The position numbers and the translations under genes are program-made. DNA of 51,267 nt from Bacillus sp. BA3. Lineage in GTDB: Bacteria; Bacillota; Bacilli; Bacillales; DSM-1321. The notes beneath the pieces were generated by a model, which saw only the letters and a list, made by a program, of their open reading frames with translations, ran no database searches and was not told the DNA's origin. Each line of letters opens with the position of its first letter. The first letter of the stretch is position 1. This document shows, one piece after another, positions 8,378 through 16,756 of the stretch. The stretch lies in assembly GCA_002835675.1 (NCBI GenBank), contig PIZR01000011.1, forward strand, positions 1 through 51,267, read 5' to 3'.

Positions 8378-8432
8378 GGGGGCAGGGATGCCCCCGTGCA
8401 TTCCTGTTCCCTCGAATCGGTTGGAGGAACAG
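8378..8432 (+). promoter_or_regulatory. Hairpins hiding the glmS ribosome-binding site
   Basis: A first hairpin has the arms GGGGGCA (8378-8384) and TGCCCCC (8389-8395) around a GNRA-type GGGA loop. A second pairs CTGTTCCCTC (8404-8413) with GAGGAACAG (8424-8432), nine pairs with one bulged C. The second covers the GGAGG Shine-Dalgarno sequence of glmS. The pairing is seen in the sequence; a regulatory effect is inferred. Confidence 0.5.
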
Positions 8433-8437
8433 AAATT

Positions 8438-10240
8438 ATGTGTGGAATTGTTGGATATATTGGACTTAACGATGCAAAGGAAATTTTATTAAAAGGTCTT
8501 GAAAAACTTGAATATCGCGGTTATGACTCTTCAGGGATTGCTGTGAGAAATGAAGCAGGCGTGACAATCTTTAAGGAAAAGGGAAGAATCGCGGACTTAC
8601 GAGCAGCCGTGGATGATAATACTATGGCACAAACCGGAATTGGACATACGCGCTGGGCCACCCATGGTGTGCCAAGCCGTGAAAATGCCCATCCACACCA
8701 AAGTAATTCAGGTCGATTGACTTTAGTTCATAATGGGGTCATTGAAAACTATGCGATTCTAAAACGTGAATATTTGAAGGATGTTGCCTTTAAAAGTGAA
8801 ACGGATACGGAAGTCATCGTTCAACTGATAGAGAAGTTCGTGAACGAGGGCATGGAAGTGGAAGAGGCGTTCCGTCAAACACTCACTCTATTAGAGGGTT
8901 CATATGCAATTGCCCTATTGGATGCTGAAAATGATGAAACCATCTTAGTCGCAAAAAACAAAAGCCCGCTGCTGATCGGCGTCGGAAAAGACTTTAACGT
9001 TGTCGCTTCGGATGCAATGGCGATGCTGCAAGTCACAGATCAATTCCTTGAACTGATGGATAAGGAAATGGTTATCGTGACAAATGAAAAGGTAACGATC
9101 AAGAACCTTTCCAACGAAGAAGTCATGCGTGCTCCATACACTGCTGAACTGGATGCAAGTGATATTGAAAAAGGTACGTATCCTCACTATATGCTCAAGG
9201 AAGTCGACGAGCAGCCAGCTGTAATACGTAAAATCATTCAAGCATACCAAAATGAAGAAGGTAAACTTGCAATCGATTATAATATTACTGAAGCCGTAAG
9301 TGAGGCTGACCGTATTTATATCATCGCTTGCGGAACCAGCTATCATGCAGGGTTGATTGGTAAGCAATTCATCGAAAAAATGACTGAAATTCCGGTTGAG
9401 GTACATGTGGCATCGGAGTTCACTTACAATATGCCGTTATTATCAAAAAAACCGTTATTCATCTTCATTTCACAAAGTGGTGAAACTGCAGATAGCCGTG
9501 CCGTATTAGTGTCCATCAAAGCGCTTGGTCATAAAGCCCTGACCATCACAAACGTACCTGGCTCTACATTGTCACGTGAAGCGGATTATACGCTCTTGCT
9601 GCATGCTGGCCCAGAAATTGCCGTTGCCTCTACAAAGGCATACACAGCTCAAGTTGCGGTCTTATCCATCCTGGCAAATGTAACTGGCCAATTCCGTAAC
9701 ATGGAGTATGGTTTCGACCTTGTAAAAGAGCTTGGAATCGTAGCGACTGCAATGGAAGCCCTATGTGATTCGAAAGAAGAGATGGAAGAAATTGCTCGTG
9801 AATATTTGTCCGTTACGAGAAACTGCTTCTTCATCGGCCGTTCCCTTGACTACTATGTCGTTCTTGAAGGGGCCCTTAAGCTGAAGGAAATTTCATACAT
9901 CCAGGCTGAAGGCTTTGCTGGCGGAGAACTTAAACATGGAACGATCGCCTTGATTGAAGAAGGTACACCTGTCATAGCACTTGCTACGCAAGCAGGCGTC
10001 AACCTAAGCATCCGTGGTAATGTGAAGGAAGTGGTTGCCCGTGGCGCCAACCCTTGCATCATTTCCATGAAGGGGCTTGAAGAAGAGGATGACCGTTTCG
10101 TCATCCCGGAAGTGAATGAACTATTAACACCCCTTATCTCTGTTATCCCGCTGCAGCTCATTGCTTACTACGCAGCCTTGCACCGCGAATGTGACGTGGA
10201 TAAACCGCGTAACCTTGCGAAAAGTGTAACGGTTGAGTAA
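8438..10240 (+). CDS. glmS: Glutamine--fructose-6-phosphate aminotransferase (isomerizing)
   Basis: Makes glucosamine-6-phosphate from fructose-6-phosphate and glutamine, the entry step to amino-sugar and cell-wall synthesis. The 600-residue protein begins MCGIVGYIG; Cys2, exposed after Met removal, is the N-terminal nucleophile of the glutaminase domain (residues 2 to ~220). Two SIS sugar-isomerase domains follow, with CGTSYHAG, SQSGETADS and, near the end, PRNLAKSVTVE. The start is fixed at ATG 8438 by the Cys2 requirement and by GGAGG nine bases upstream. It is controlled by the upstream ribozyme and ends in a terminator at 10304. Confidence 0.98.
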   Translation: MCGIVGYIGLNDAKEILLKGLEKLEYRGYDSSGIAVRNEAGVTIFKEKGRIADLRAAVDDNTMAQTGIGHTRWATHGVPSRENAHPHQSNSGRLTLVHNGVIENYAILKREYLKDVAFKSETDTEVIVQLIEKFVNEGMEVEEAFRQTLTLLEGSYAIALLDAENDETILVAKNKSPLLIGVGKDFNVVASDAMAMLQVTDQFLELMDKEMVIVTNEKVTIKNLSNEEVMRAPYTAELDASDIEKGTYPHYMLKEVDEQPAVIRKIIQAYQNEEGKLAIDYNITEAVSEADRIYIIACGTSYHAGLIGKQFIEKMTEIPVEVHVASEFTYNMPLLSKKPLFIFISQSGETADSRAVLVSIKALGHKALTITNVPGSTLSREADYTLLLHAGPEIAVASTKAYTAQVAVLSILANVTGQFRNMEYGFDLVKELGIVATAMEALCDSKEEMEEIAREYLSVTRNCFFIGRSLDYYVVLEGALKLKEISYIQAEGFAGGELKHGTIALIEEGTPVIALATQAGVNLSIRGNVKEVVARGANPCIISMKGLEEEDDRFVIPEVNELLTPLISVIPLQLIAYYAALHRECDVDKPRNLAKSVTVE

Positions 10241-10303
10241 GTTACAATGAATGCAATGTAGATCTAAATAAAGTTCAACTGTTTATAAAAAGTTGCGAAG
10301 CTT

Positions 10304-10342
10304 TACCCCTTTGGCTATGATTAGCCAAAGGGGTATTTTTAA
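10304..10342 (+). terminator. Terminator after glmS
   Basis: The perfect stem TACCCCTTTGGCT/AGCCAAAGGGGTA with a six-base loop is followed by TTTTTA. Confidence 0.95.
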
Positions 10343-10598
10343 TGTCTAAAACAACGAGAACCTCTCAAGCTGACAAGCGGTTTAAAGCATGCCAAGGAAT
10401 AGGAAAAGGTGTGCAGTGACAATAAAGTTGTTTAATGCAATCTATCAAATCCATCGGTAGGTAATAACGGCATCCAATAGAGCAATGTTAATGATCTTCC
10501 TATGGTGCATTGTTGAAAGAAACCCGTATTGGCATTAAATTTAGGCGATGTTGAAAATGAAGTCTTCATAAAAATTTTTTAATTTAGGGGAGAATGAC
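10343..10598. other. Intergenic stretch without recognisable gene
   Basis: About 256 nt between the glmS terminator and the frataxin-like gene. Short open stretches exist on the plus strand (for example 10530-10580) but none has a start with a ribosome-binding site. No repeat or clear promoter was seen. Confidence 0.5.
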
Positions 10599-10970
10599 AT
10601 GGAAGTCTTTGCAGAATTTTTAGCGAATATTGATAACCCGCAACATAGGGAACGAACGGAAGAGGTCTTGGCTTGGGTAACTAAGAAGTTTCCAAATCTA
10701 ATGCCGAAAATTGCGTGGAATCAGCCTATGTTTACCGATCATGACACATATATTATTGGCTTTAGCGTAGCCAAACATCATATGGCTGTTGCCCCTGAAA
10801 AGGCAGGGATCGATCATTTCTCTGATGAAATCGTGCAGGCTGGCTATGATCACACCAAGCAGCTGGTACGTATCAAGTGGGACAGCCCGGTTGATTACTC
10901 ATTACTTGAAAAAATGATCGAGTTTAATATTTTTGATAAGGCAGACTGTACAACTTTTTGGCGGAAATAA
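10599..10970 (+). CDS. fra: Frataxin-like iron chaperone (YdhG/Fra, DUF1801)
   Basis: Small cytosolic protein (123 residues) of the DUF1801/YdhG family. The B. subtilis member (Fra) is described as a frataxin-like iron donor for Fe-S cluster and haem assembly. Recognisable blocks are NPQHRERTEEVLAWV near the start, KIAWNQPMFTDH in the middle, FSVAKHHMAVAPEK, and the C-terminal FNIFDKADCTTFWRK, all very close to what I recall of B. subtilis YdhG. ATG 10599 follows TTAGGGGAGAA. The gene is monocistronic. The metal role is from the family, not from this sequence. Confidence 0.85.
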   Translation: MEVFAEFLANIDNPQHRERTEEVLAWVTKKFPNLMPKIAWNQPMFTDHDTYIIGFSVAKHHMAVAPEKAGIDHFSDEIVQAGYDHTKQLVRIKWDSPVDYSLLEKMIEFNIFDKADCTTFWRK

Positions 10971-11034
10971 ATAAAAATCGGAGGGTGGGCTGAATCTCTA
11001 TTAAAGTGTCCATTATTCGGGGTTCTGTTCAATA

Positions 11035-11180
11035 TTAGAAGTGAAACGATGTGGTCCTGGGGTAAAAGCTCTCCATATCTGCCGCCTGATATAGCTCCAT
11101 AGGCAAAAAGGCAGTTTCTCCGTCTTTAATGACCTTACCATTACGGTTGCGACTCCATAAATAGTTTAAGTTCAAAAAAA
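11035..11180 (-). pseudogene. Possible remnant of an unidentified gene
   Basis: On the minus strand one frame stays open from the palindrome at 11180 down to a TAA stop at 11035. It reads as normal-looking protein (segments YLWSRNRNGKVIKDGE and AFLPMELYQAADMESFYPR). There is no start codon with a ribosome-binding site, and the upstream part runs into a perfect terminator palindrome, so this looks like the C-terminal tail of a gene whose front was lost. I do not recognise the family. Chance openness over ~48 codons is possible. Confidence 0.3.
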
Positions 11181-11226
11181 GCACAAGGAGTTCCAAATTT
11201 GGAACTCCTTGTGCTTTTGTTTTTTG
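11180..11226. terminator. Perfect 36-bp palindromic (bidirectional) terminator
   Basis: Positions 11180-11215 form a perfect inverted repeat (AGCACAAGGAGTTCCAAA and its complement). It is flanked by a run of seven A on the left and a T-rich tract (TTTGTTTTTT) on the right. It can end transcripts from both directions and marks the left edge of the AT-rich island. Confidence 0.85.
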
Positions 11227-11251
11227 ATAAAATCGAGATAACGAATATTAT
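11224..11251 (+). promoter_or_regulatory. Candidate promoter of the secreted-protein/CPBP pair
   Basis: -35 TTGATA (11224-11229), a 16-nt spacer and -10 TATTAT (11246-11251), about 75 nt before the next gene and just after a terminator. Confidence 0.5.
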
Positions 11252-11327
11252 AACCAAACTACTTAAGATATTAAATCAAAAATTCATAAGGGGTATCTAA
11301 GGAAAAAATATTAGGTGGGGTGAAGAA

Positions 11328-11876
11328 ATGAAGAAGTTATTATACCTTTTTATACTAATAATTCCTGTATTTTGGTTTGGATTTAATCCCATATCAACCT
11401 TTGCAAGTTCTCCAACTGAATTAAAAGAGGAAAGCCAATCAGGTGAGTTTCTGACAGAATATACAACTCTATCAGGCTCTGATGTACTTTTAGGTCAAGA
11501 AATACCTATACTTGTAGATGAAAAAACAGGAGAGATGACGAATAATAGAATTGGTATATCTCCAGTGTGTGCTACTTGTAATCGGTATACTTGGAAAACA
11601 GCCACAGATAAACGACAATCAAGTGTCTTTCACAAAAAAGTGACTGATACTACAAACTGGAGTCTTAACCTTACCTTCAAGGTGGAGATAGCTGGTAAAT
11701 TAGTTATTTCTGGTGGCGGAGAAAAGGTATATTCGGCAACGAAAAAATGGAACCAATACAAAGAAACATGGAAATTGACTGGCACTCTAAAAACATATAG
11801 TCCAACTGGTAATTTGATAAAAACAGAGCAAAGAAATGCAACTTACATTAAATATAAAAAAGTGGCAATAAAATAA
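11328..11876 (+). CDS. Secreted protein of unknown function
   Basis: I do not recognise this 182-residue protein. Residues 1-26 form a clear Sec signal peptide (MKKLLYLFILIIPVFWF, cleavage likely after the Ala in STFAS). The mature part has an acidic Ser/Thr-rich start, a CxxC pair (SPVCATCNRY) at about residue 81, and a basic, beta-strand-rich second half full of alternating Lys, Thr and aromatic residues (KKWNQYKETWKLTGTLKTY). There are no other cysteines, so a disulphide in CATC is possible. ATG 11328 follows GGTGGGG. It is AT-rich compared with its neighbours and lies 77 nt before a CPBP membrane protease, suggesting an acquired two-gene module. A secreted peptide or bacteriocin precursor is one option; a plain extracellular protein is another. 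Confidence 0.75.
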   Translation: MKKLLYLFILIIPVFWFGFNPISTFASSPTELKEESQSGEFLTEYTTLSGSDVLLGQEIPILVDEKTGEMTNNRIGISPVCATCNRYTWKTATDKRQSSVFHKKVTDTTNWSLNLTFKVEIAGKLVISGGGEKVYSATKKWNQYKETWKLTGTLKTYSPTGNLIKTEQRNATYIKYKKVAIK

Positions 11877-11953
11877 GTTGAAAAAAGTGCAAATACAAAC
11901 CCTTATTCTAAAAAATGGATTCTTTGAGATTATTGTATAACAAAGGGGTAAGA

Positions 11954-12814
11954 ATGGATACTGATATTAAGCAAACACATCGCTTTATATTATATATAAC
12001 AATACTAATTATGATTATTTTTCCTTTTGCCCAACTTACATTACAAGAACTTTTTTTGCAAATAAACAAACAATTATTTTTCTTTATAAGTAAACTGGTT
12101 ATTATCTATGTTCTTTTTCTTTTCTTAAAAAAGAAAAAAATAACCTTATCGAGCATTAGGCTTAATAAGGTACATATAAAATATATTCTTCTTGGTATTT
12201 TAATGGGTAGTATAGCTCACATGCTAACTGTGTTTTTTGGTAGGATTCAACATTATCTACTAACGGGCCAGTGGCTTACTGCTGAAAAAATTGTTGGTAC
12301 ACTTATGGAGAGTAGTAAAAACATAAGTTTTTACAGCATTATGATGATTGGCTTTTCAGTGGCGATTAGTGAAGAAATTCTTTTTAGGGGTATATTATTA
12401 AAACAATATCAGAGAATGAACATAAAATCGGCCATAATTTTAAGTGCTTTTATTTTTAGCATTTATCATATGACGGTAGGAAATTTTGTTTTTGCATTTG
12501 TAATGGGTATTTCTCTTGCACTATTAACTATCTATACTGGGAGTATCGTTCCGGCTATCTTTTTTCACTTTTTGGTGAATGAAATAATGAGGATCATCAT
12601 GCATTTCCCAGAAAAGGTTACTGAAACTTATTTTCAGGTAATGGTGTCGCCAATTAATACCATAACAGGTTTAATATTTTTTCTATCTATATTAACTTTT
12701 CTATTTATAAAGGTAAGAAAAAATAATCAATTTCAAAGTGAAAAAGTTAAATTCTTTGATGGATATATTATTTTGTTGTTTTTGATGTATGTTCTTTTCC
12801 TAACAATAAAATAA
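11954..12814 (+). CDS. CPBP (CAAX/Abi) family intramembrane protease
   Basis: A 286-residue polytopic membrane protein, about eight hydrophobic segments. The three CPBP motifs are present: EEILFRG (paired glutamates and arginine), FSIYHM (histidine after the aromatic) and HFLVNE (histidine and asparagine) in the last core helix. Bacterial members are predicted glutamic-type membrane proteases; many sit in bacteriocin clusters as immunity or maturation proteins. ATG 11954 follows AAAGGGGTAAG; an earlier ATG at 11915 has no ribosome-binding site. Codon use is strongly AT-rich, like the secreted protein upstream. The substrate is unknown; the adjacent secreted protein is the obvious candidate, by inference. 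Confidence 0.88.
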   Translation: MDTDIKQTHRFILYITILIMIIFPFAQLTLQELFLQINKQLFFFISKLVIIYVLFLFLKKKKITLSSIRLNKVHIKYILLGILMGSIAHMLTVFFGRIQHYLLTGQWLTAEKIVGTLMESSKNISFYSIMMIGFSVAISEEILFRGILLKQYQRMNIKSAIILSAFIFSIYHMTVGNFVFAFVMGISLALLTIYTGSIVPAIFFHFLVNEIMRIIMHFPEKVTETYFQVMVSPINTITGLIFFLSILTFLFIKVRKNNQFQSEKVKFFDGYIILLFLMYVLFLTIK

Positions 12815-12904
12815 ATTTTAATCAAAGATAATACAGGTATTATAACGATTTCATTTAAGAGGAATGTCCATACTTATTGCCACCAACAATTTTTCCGGCT
12901 TGTT

Positions 12905-12944
12905 AATCGTTGGGTATCAAATTCGCTTTTTGTACCCAACGTTT
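12905..12944. terminator. Inverted repeat after the CPBP gene
   Basis: Arms CGTTGGGTA (12908-12916) and TACCCAACG (12933-12941), extended by two more pairs with one mismatch, enclose a 16-nt loop. There is no long T tract, so this is a terminator only by position. Confidence 0.4.
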
Positions 12945-13028
12945 ATAATATAATTAATATTAATATGATTAAATTATCAATTCCTGTTTCAATCTTTTAA
13001 GGAAGTTTCCGCAAAATTTCACACAATC

Positions 13029-13103
13029 GCCTGCTTTTAGTAGAAGCGTTGATATCACAATATAATCATCAACGAACGGGCAGTGTTTTTAAAAATAGCA
13101 GGC
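13029..13103. other. Nested inverted repeats in the 12.8-13.1 kb gap
   Basis: The outer arms GCCTGCT (13029-13035) and AGCAGGC (13097-13103) enclose the inner arms CGTTGAT (13047-13053) and ATCAACG (13068-13074). The region between 12815 and 13146 has no open reading frame. This could be a structured RNA or a mobile-element relic; I cannot tell which. Confidence 0.35.
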
Positions 13104-13117
13104 AGCACTAATGATTT

Positions 13118-13146
13118 AAAAAAGGTTTTTAACAATCACAAAACCC
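13118..13146 (-). terminator. Terminator of the bmrA-response regulator-kinase operon
   Basis: On the minus strand GGTTTT and AAAACC form a stem directly after the kinase stop, followed by six T residues. Confidence 0.7.
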
Positions 13147-14181
13147 TCACGAAATAGGAAGCAGAATGGTGAAGGTTGTTCCCCTTTCGAGTTCGCTTTT
13201 TACGGATATGGTCCCTTCATGCATCTCTATAATCTTTTTCACGATGGATAGTCCTAAACCGCTGCCGCTTTTTGAGCGTTCCCTTGCCAGGTCGGCTTTA
13301 TAGAATCGCTCGAATATATGGAACTGGTCGGTTTCGGAAATGCCGATTCCATTGTCGGATATCGTTATGGATGCCAGGTCATCAATCTGTTGTAATCGAA
13401 TCGTGATCTTTCCGCGATGGCGGGTGAATTTGATGCTATTGTGTATTAAATTTGTCCATACTTGGCTCATCAAATCCTGATCTGCCACTATTGGAATCTT
13501 TTCCAAGGTTATATCCAATTCGAGTTCTTTGTCCGACCAAGCGGGTTCACAAGCCAAAATAATGGTCCGTATTTGCTGATCCAGCCGGAATTCTGTCCTT
13601 TCAAAAGGATGATGCTCGGATTCAAGGGATGTAAGCTTTAGAAGGTTATCACTTAATTTGGATAATCTCCTGCTCTCTGTCTCTATTATATGAAGATAAT
13701 GATTTCGTTCTTCGATTGTCAGCTTATTAAATTGAAGTGCTTGGGCAAATCCTACAATGGAGGTAAGGGGCGACTGTATTTCATGTGAGACGTTAGAGAT
13801 GAACTCCTGCCGCATTTCTTCCATTTGCTTCAATTGTTTGGCCATGTGATTGAAGTGGTTAATGATATCGGTCATTTCGTTTCTCTTGTCCATATTAAAA
13901 TCCAGTTGTACATTATAATCGCCATTTGCTATTTTCCTTAAGGCATCTATGATCTCGAGGTAAATATTTACCCGTTTATTATGATGGATAGCATGGATAA
14001 GGTGACCAATTAATATCATGATTGCGATGCTTGTCACGATTGTAGCCAGATACCGAACATAATTGGTTAACCTTAAGGGCAAAAGCTCAATGATATAGTA
14101 CCCGGCGGAAAAGGAAATTGAAATAAACGTTACAAAAAACAGCATGCCAAGCATTTGTTTGAAAAATCGATTGCTTCTCAT
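13147..14181 (-). CDS. Sensor histidine kinase
   Basis: Membrane sensor kinase of 344 residues. Two membrane helices lie at about 8-32 and 43-65 with almost no extracellular loop between them, so it probably senses the membrane or a partner protein rather than a soluble ligand. A HAMP linker (~66-120) is followed by the HisKA domain with His133 in NVSHEIQSPLTS. The HATPase_c domain has N box NLIHNSIKF, G1 ISDNGIG, F box FERFYKAD and G2 GSGLGLSIV. ATG 14181 overlaps the response-regulator stop (ATGA), with GGAG upstream. It is the last gene of the bmrA operon. The small loop resembles kinases tied to drug-efflux ABC transporters; the signal is unknown. Confidence 0.92.
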   Translation of the reverse strand: MRSNRFFKQMLGMLFFVTFISISFSAGYYIIELLPLRLTNYVRYLATIVTSIAIMILIGHLIHAIHHNKRVNIYLEIIDALRKIANGDYNVQLDFNMDKRNEMTDIINHFNHMAKQLKQMEEMRQEFISNVSHEIQSPLTSIVGFAQALQFNKLTIEERNHYLHIIETESRRLSKLSDNLLKLTSLESEHHPFERTEFRLDQQIRTIILACEPAWSDKELELDITLEKIPIVADQDLMSQVWTNLIHNSIKFTRHRGKITIRLQQIDDLASITISDNGIGISETDQFHIFERFYKADLARERSKSGSGLGLSIVKKIIEMHEGTISVKSELERGTTFTILLPIS

Positions 14182-14852
14182 CTTGTTATCTCCAAGCGGT
14201 AGCCCAATCCCCAAATCGTTTTAATCCGGAAGGGGAATTCCGATTCTGGAAACCGTTCTCGCACTCTTTTAATATGAACATCGACAGTTCGTTCATCACC
14301 TTCATAATCATAGCCCCAAATGTCTTCGATAAGATCTTCCCTGGAAAAAGTTTTTCCAGGATAGCTTGCTAATTTAAACAACAATTCGAATTCTTTTAAG
14401 GGAATCGTATATTCCAGTTCTTTGAATGAAATTTCATGTGTGTTGCGATTCATCTTTAATTCGCCGATATTTAAAGTTTGTGAAATAGTGATTTTATAGC
14501 GTTTTAGTAATGCCTTTATTCTCAGAACCAATTCGATCGGTTCAAATGGCTTTACAAGATAATCATCTGCCCCAAGCCCGAAACCTTTTACTTTTTGTGT
14601 TGTTTCCCCTTTTGCAGTCAGCATTAAAATGGGGATATCACTAAGTTCCCGTAACTCTTTGCATAATTGCCATCCATCCATGTTAGGCATCATAATATCG
14701 ATGACTGCCAAATCGATTTTCACTTTTTCCATTACTTTCAATGCTTGCAGTCCATCTGAGGCTTCATATAGATCAAAGCCTTCTTTTCTTAACAACAGGT
14801 TTATAAGTTCGCGAATATGTGCATCATCATCGACTATCAATATTTTTGTCAT
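14178..14852 (-). CDS. OmpR/PhoB-family response regulator
   Basis: A 224-residue transcription factor. The N-terminal receiver domain has the acidic pocket VDDD at 8-10, phospho-acceptor Asp52 in VIDIMMPNMDG, and Lys101 in DYLVKPFEP. The C-terminal winged helix (about 130-222) has ERTVDVHIKRVRERF and WGLGYRLE. It overlaps the downstream kinase by four nucleotides, and bmrA lies 23 nt upstream, so all three genes form one transcript. The likely target is this operon. Confidence 0.94.
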   Translation of the reverse strand: MTKILIVDDDAHIRELINLLLRKEGFDLYEASDGLQALKVMEKVKIDLAVIDIMMPNMDGWQLCKELRELSDIPILMLTAKGETTQKVKGFGLGADDYLVKPFEPIELVLRIKALLKRYKITISQTLNIGELKMNRNTHEISFKELEYTIPLKEFELLFKLASYPGKTFSREDLIEDIWGYDYEGDERTVDVHIKRVRERFPESEFPFRIKTIWGLGYRLEITR

Positions 14853-14875
14853 CCTTCTTCTTTCCTTTCGGCGAA

Positions 14876-16621
14876 TTAGGCCAGTTCAAGCTTGTGCAAC
14901 TGCTGTTCAGCAAATTCGCGATATAATGAATGCGTATTATATAGCTCTTTATGTGTACCGCTGCCTGTTATTTTCCCTTTTTCAAGGAAGATGATTTGAT
15001 CCGAACCGATAACGGTCGATAGGCGGTGGGCGATGACTATTGTTGTTCTTCCTTTCATTAAATGATTTAATGCCTGTTGAACCACTTTTTCTGATTTGCT
15101 GTCCAGGCTGGAGGTAGCCTCATCCAGCATTAATATTTTCGGGTTTCTTAAAAATGCACGGGCGATTGCAATTCTTTGTCTTTGACCGCCTGATAATTTC
15201 ATGCCCCTTTCACCGACCTCTGTATCATATCCGTTCGGAAGCTCAGAAATGAATTGATCTGCATAAGCCATTTTAGCCACTTGATTTAATTCTTCATCTG
15301 TTATATCCCGATCGATGCCATAACAAATATTATCTCGAATTGTACCGGATACAATCGGGCTTTCTTGTGAAACATATCCAATCTGGCTTCTCCATGAAAG
15401 CAGTGTGAAATCATTTATGGATGTCCCGCCTATGGATATGGCTCCTTCCTGTGGTTTGTAGAACCGCTCGAATAATGAAAAAAGTGTCGTTTTTCCGCTG
15501 CCGCTTGGGCCGACTATTGCAGTGACCTTACCGGCCTCAACGTTAAAGCTTATATCTTTAAGTACCTGTTCTCCATTATTGTAACTATAGTTCAGGTGAT
15601 CCACGCTGATAGATTGACTCATATTTTGAACGGGCAGCTTCGCATCTTCTTCCTCCACAGAATCAAGAATGGAAATGATGCGCTCTGTTGCACCCGTTGC
15701 TTTTTGGAATTGTGTAAAGAAACTGGCCAATTGAGCCATTGGCATGATTATTTGGAAAAGATACATGATGAATGCAACTAGAGCTCCAGCAGTCAGTGCT
15801 CCTGAAGAAACACGCATTCCCCCATAACCTAAAATCAGGACGAGTAATGCCATCATGACAAAACTCATTAGCGGCGCAATCAACGCTTGGATTTTTGCCT
15901 CTTTTAATCCGAATTGAAATAATTTCTGGATTCCTTTTTGGCCATTTCGATATTCCAAAGCTTCTGCATTTGAAGCTTTAACAAGACGTATTTCCGTTAG
16001 AACCTGCTGAAGGACTGCGGTGAAGCTTGCTGTCTCGTCCTGCATCCCTTTTGATATTTTGTGCATTTTTTTCCCTAACGGCATTAATATCAAAACAGAG
16101 AGTGGAATTGCAATGAACATCAATAATGTCATTTTCCAATCCAGTACGAATAACACGATCATGGAGCCTACGATGGAAATGATTCCTGTAACGAAATTAG
16201 AGAGATGTTCAGAGATTAATCCCTTCACTACAGTTGTATCATTTGTCATTCGGCTGACTGTTTCTCCCGATGGATGATCATCAAAATAACTCAAGGGTAA
16301 TACGAGTAATTTTTTCCATAGTTGATCGCGGATACCTGCCACTACGGATTGACCGATCCGATTTAATAAATAGATGGAAAATCCACTGGCCAATGCTTGA
16401 ACAATGATGGCAAGAACGAGAAGTGCGATTCTTTCAGCGTTTAGTGAACTGACTGAAAAATCATTGATTAGATTTTTTGTGAATAATGGGACTAATAAAG
16501 CTACACCTGTTGTGCCTAGGCTTAATGCTAATGCAATCCCTATCATTAGTTTAGAAGGCTTCGTTTGTTGAACCAATCGAATGAACTGGCGCCATCCTTT
16601 TTGTTTTTTTGCTTCTGACAT
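14876..16621 (-). CDS. bmrA: Multidrug ABC transporter BmrA (half transporter)
   Basis: A 581-residue type IV ABC exporter that works as a homodimer and expels drugs or lipophilic compounds. Six membrane helices cover about residues 15-310, and the coupling region SYFDDHPSGETVSRMTNDT is very close to that of B. subtilis BmrA. The ATPase domain has Walker A GPSGSGKTT, Q loop YVSQESP, signature LSGGQRQR, Walker B ILMLDEA with the catalytic Glu, and switch His in IAHRLS. ATG 16621 is chosen because GAAAGGA lies about 12 bases upstream; the ATG four codons earlier would overlap that site. Unlike B. subtilis bmrA, it shares an operon with a two-component system, which suggests induced efflux. Confidence 0.93.
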   Translation of the reverse strand: MSEAKKQKGWRQFIRLVQQTKPSKLMIGIALALSLGTTGVALLVPLFTKNLINDFSVSSLNAERIALLVLAIIVQALASGFSIYLLNRIGQSVVAGIRDQLWKKLLVLPLSYFDDHPSGETVSRMTNDTTVVKGLISEHLSNFVTGIISIVGSMIVLFVLDWKMTLLMFIAIPLSVLILMPLGKKMHKISKGMQDETASFTAVLQQVLTEIRLVKASNAEALEYRNGQKGIQKLFQFGLKEAKIQALIAPLMSFVMMALLVLILGYGGMRVSSGALTAGALVAFIMYLFQIIMPMAQLASFFTQFQKATGATERIISILDSVEEEDAKLPVQNMSQSISVDHLNYSYNNGEQVLKDISFNVEAGKVTAIVGPSGSGKTTLFSLFERFYKPQEGAISIGGTSINDFTLLSWRSQIGYVSQESPIVSGTIRDNICYGIDRDITDEELNQVAKMAYADQFISELPNGYDTEVGERGMKLSGGQRQRIAIARAFLRNPKILMLDEATSSLDSKSEKVVQQALNHLMKGRTTIVIAHRLSTVIGSDQIIFLEKGKITGSGTHKELYNTHSLYREFAEQQLHKLELA

Positions 16622-16756
16622 ATGTAAATACATCCTTTCTCGATTTTCATTACAGAGAAGTATATAAAGAAGTTATGAATTGAATATGAACGAGTCTTAG
16701 TTATTCCACGAAAATTTTGGTGAACCTTTTCTGAATGATAAATTTGAAAAAATATG

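Noticed and set aside
11328..11876. Secreted protein as a lactococcin-972 or SdpC-type toxin
   Set aside because: Signal peptide and a CxxC fit loosely, but the conserved blocks of those families are missing, so it is left as unknown.
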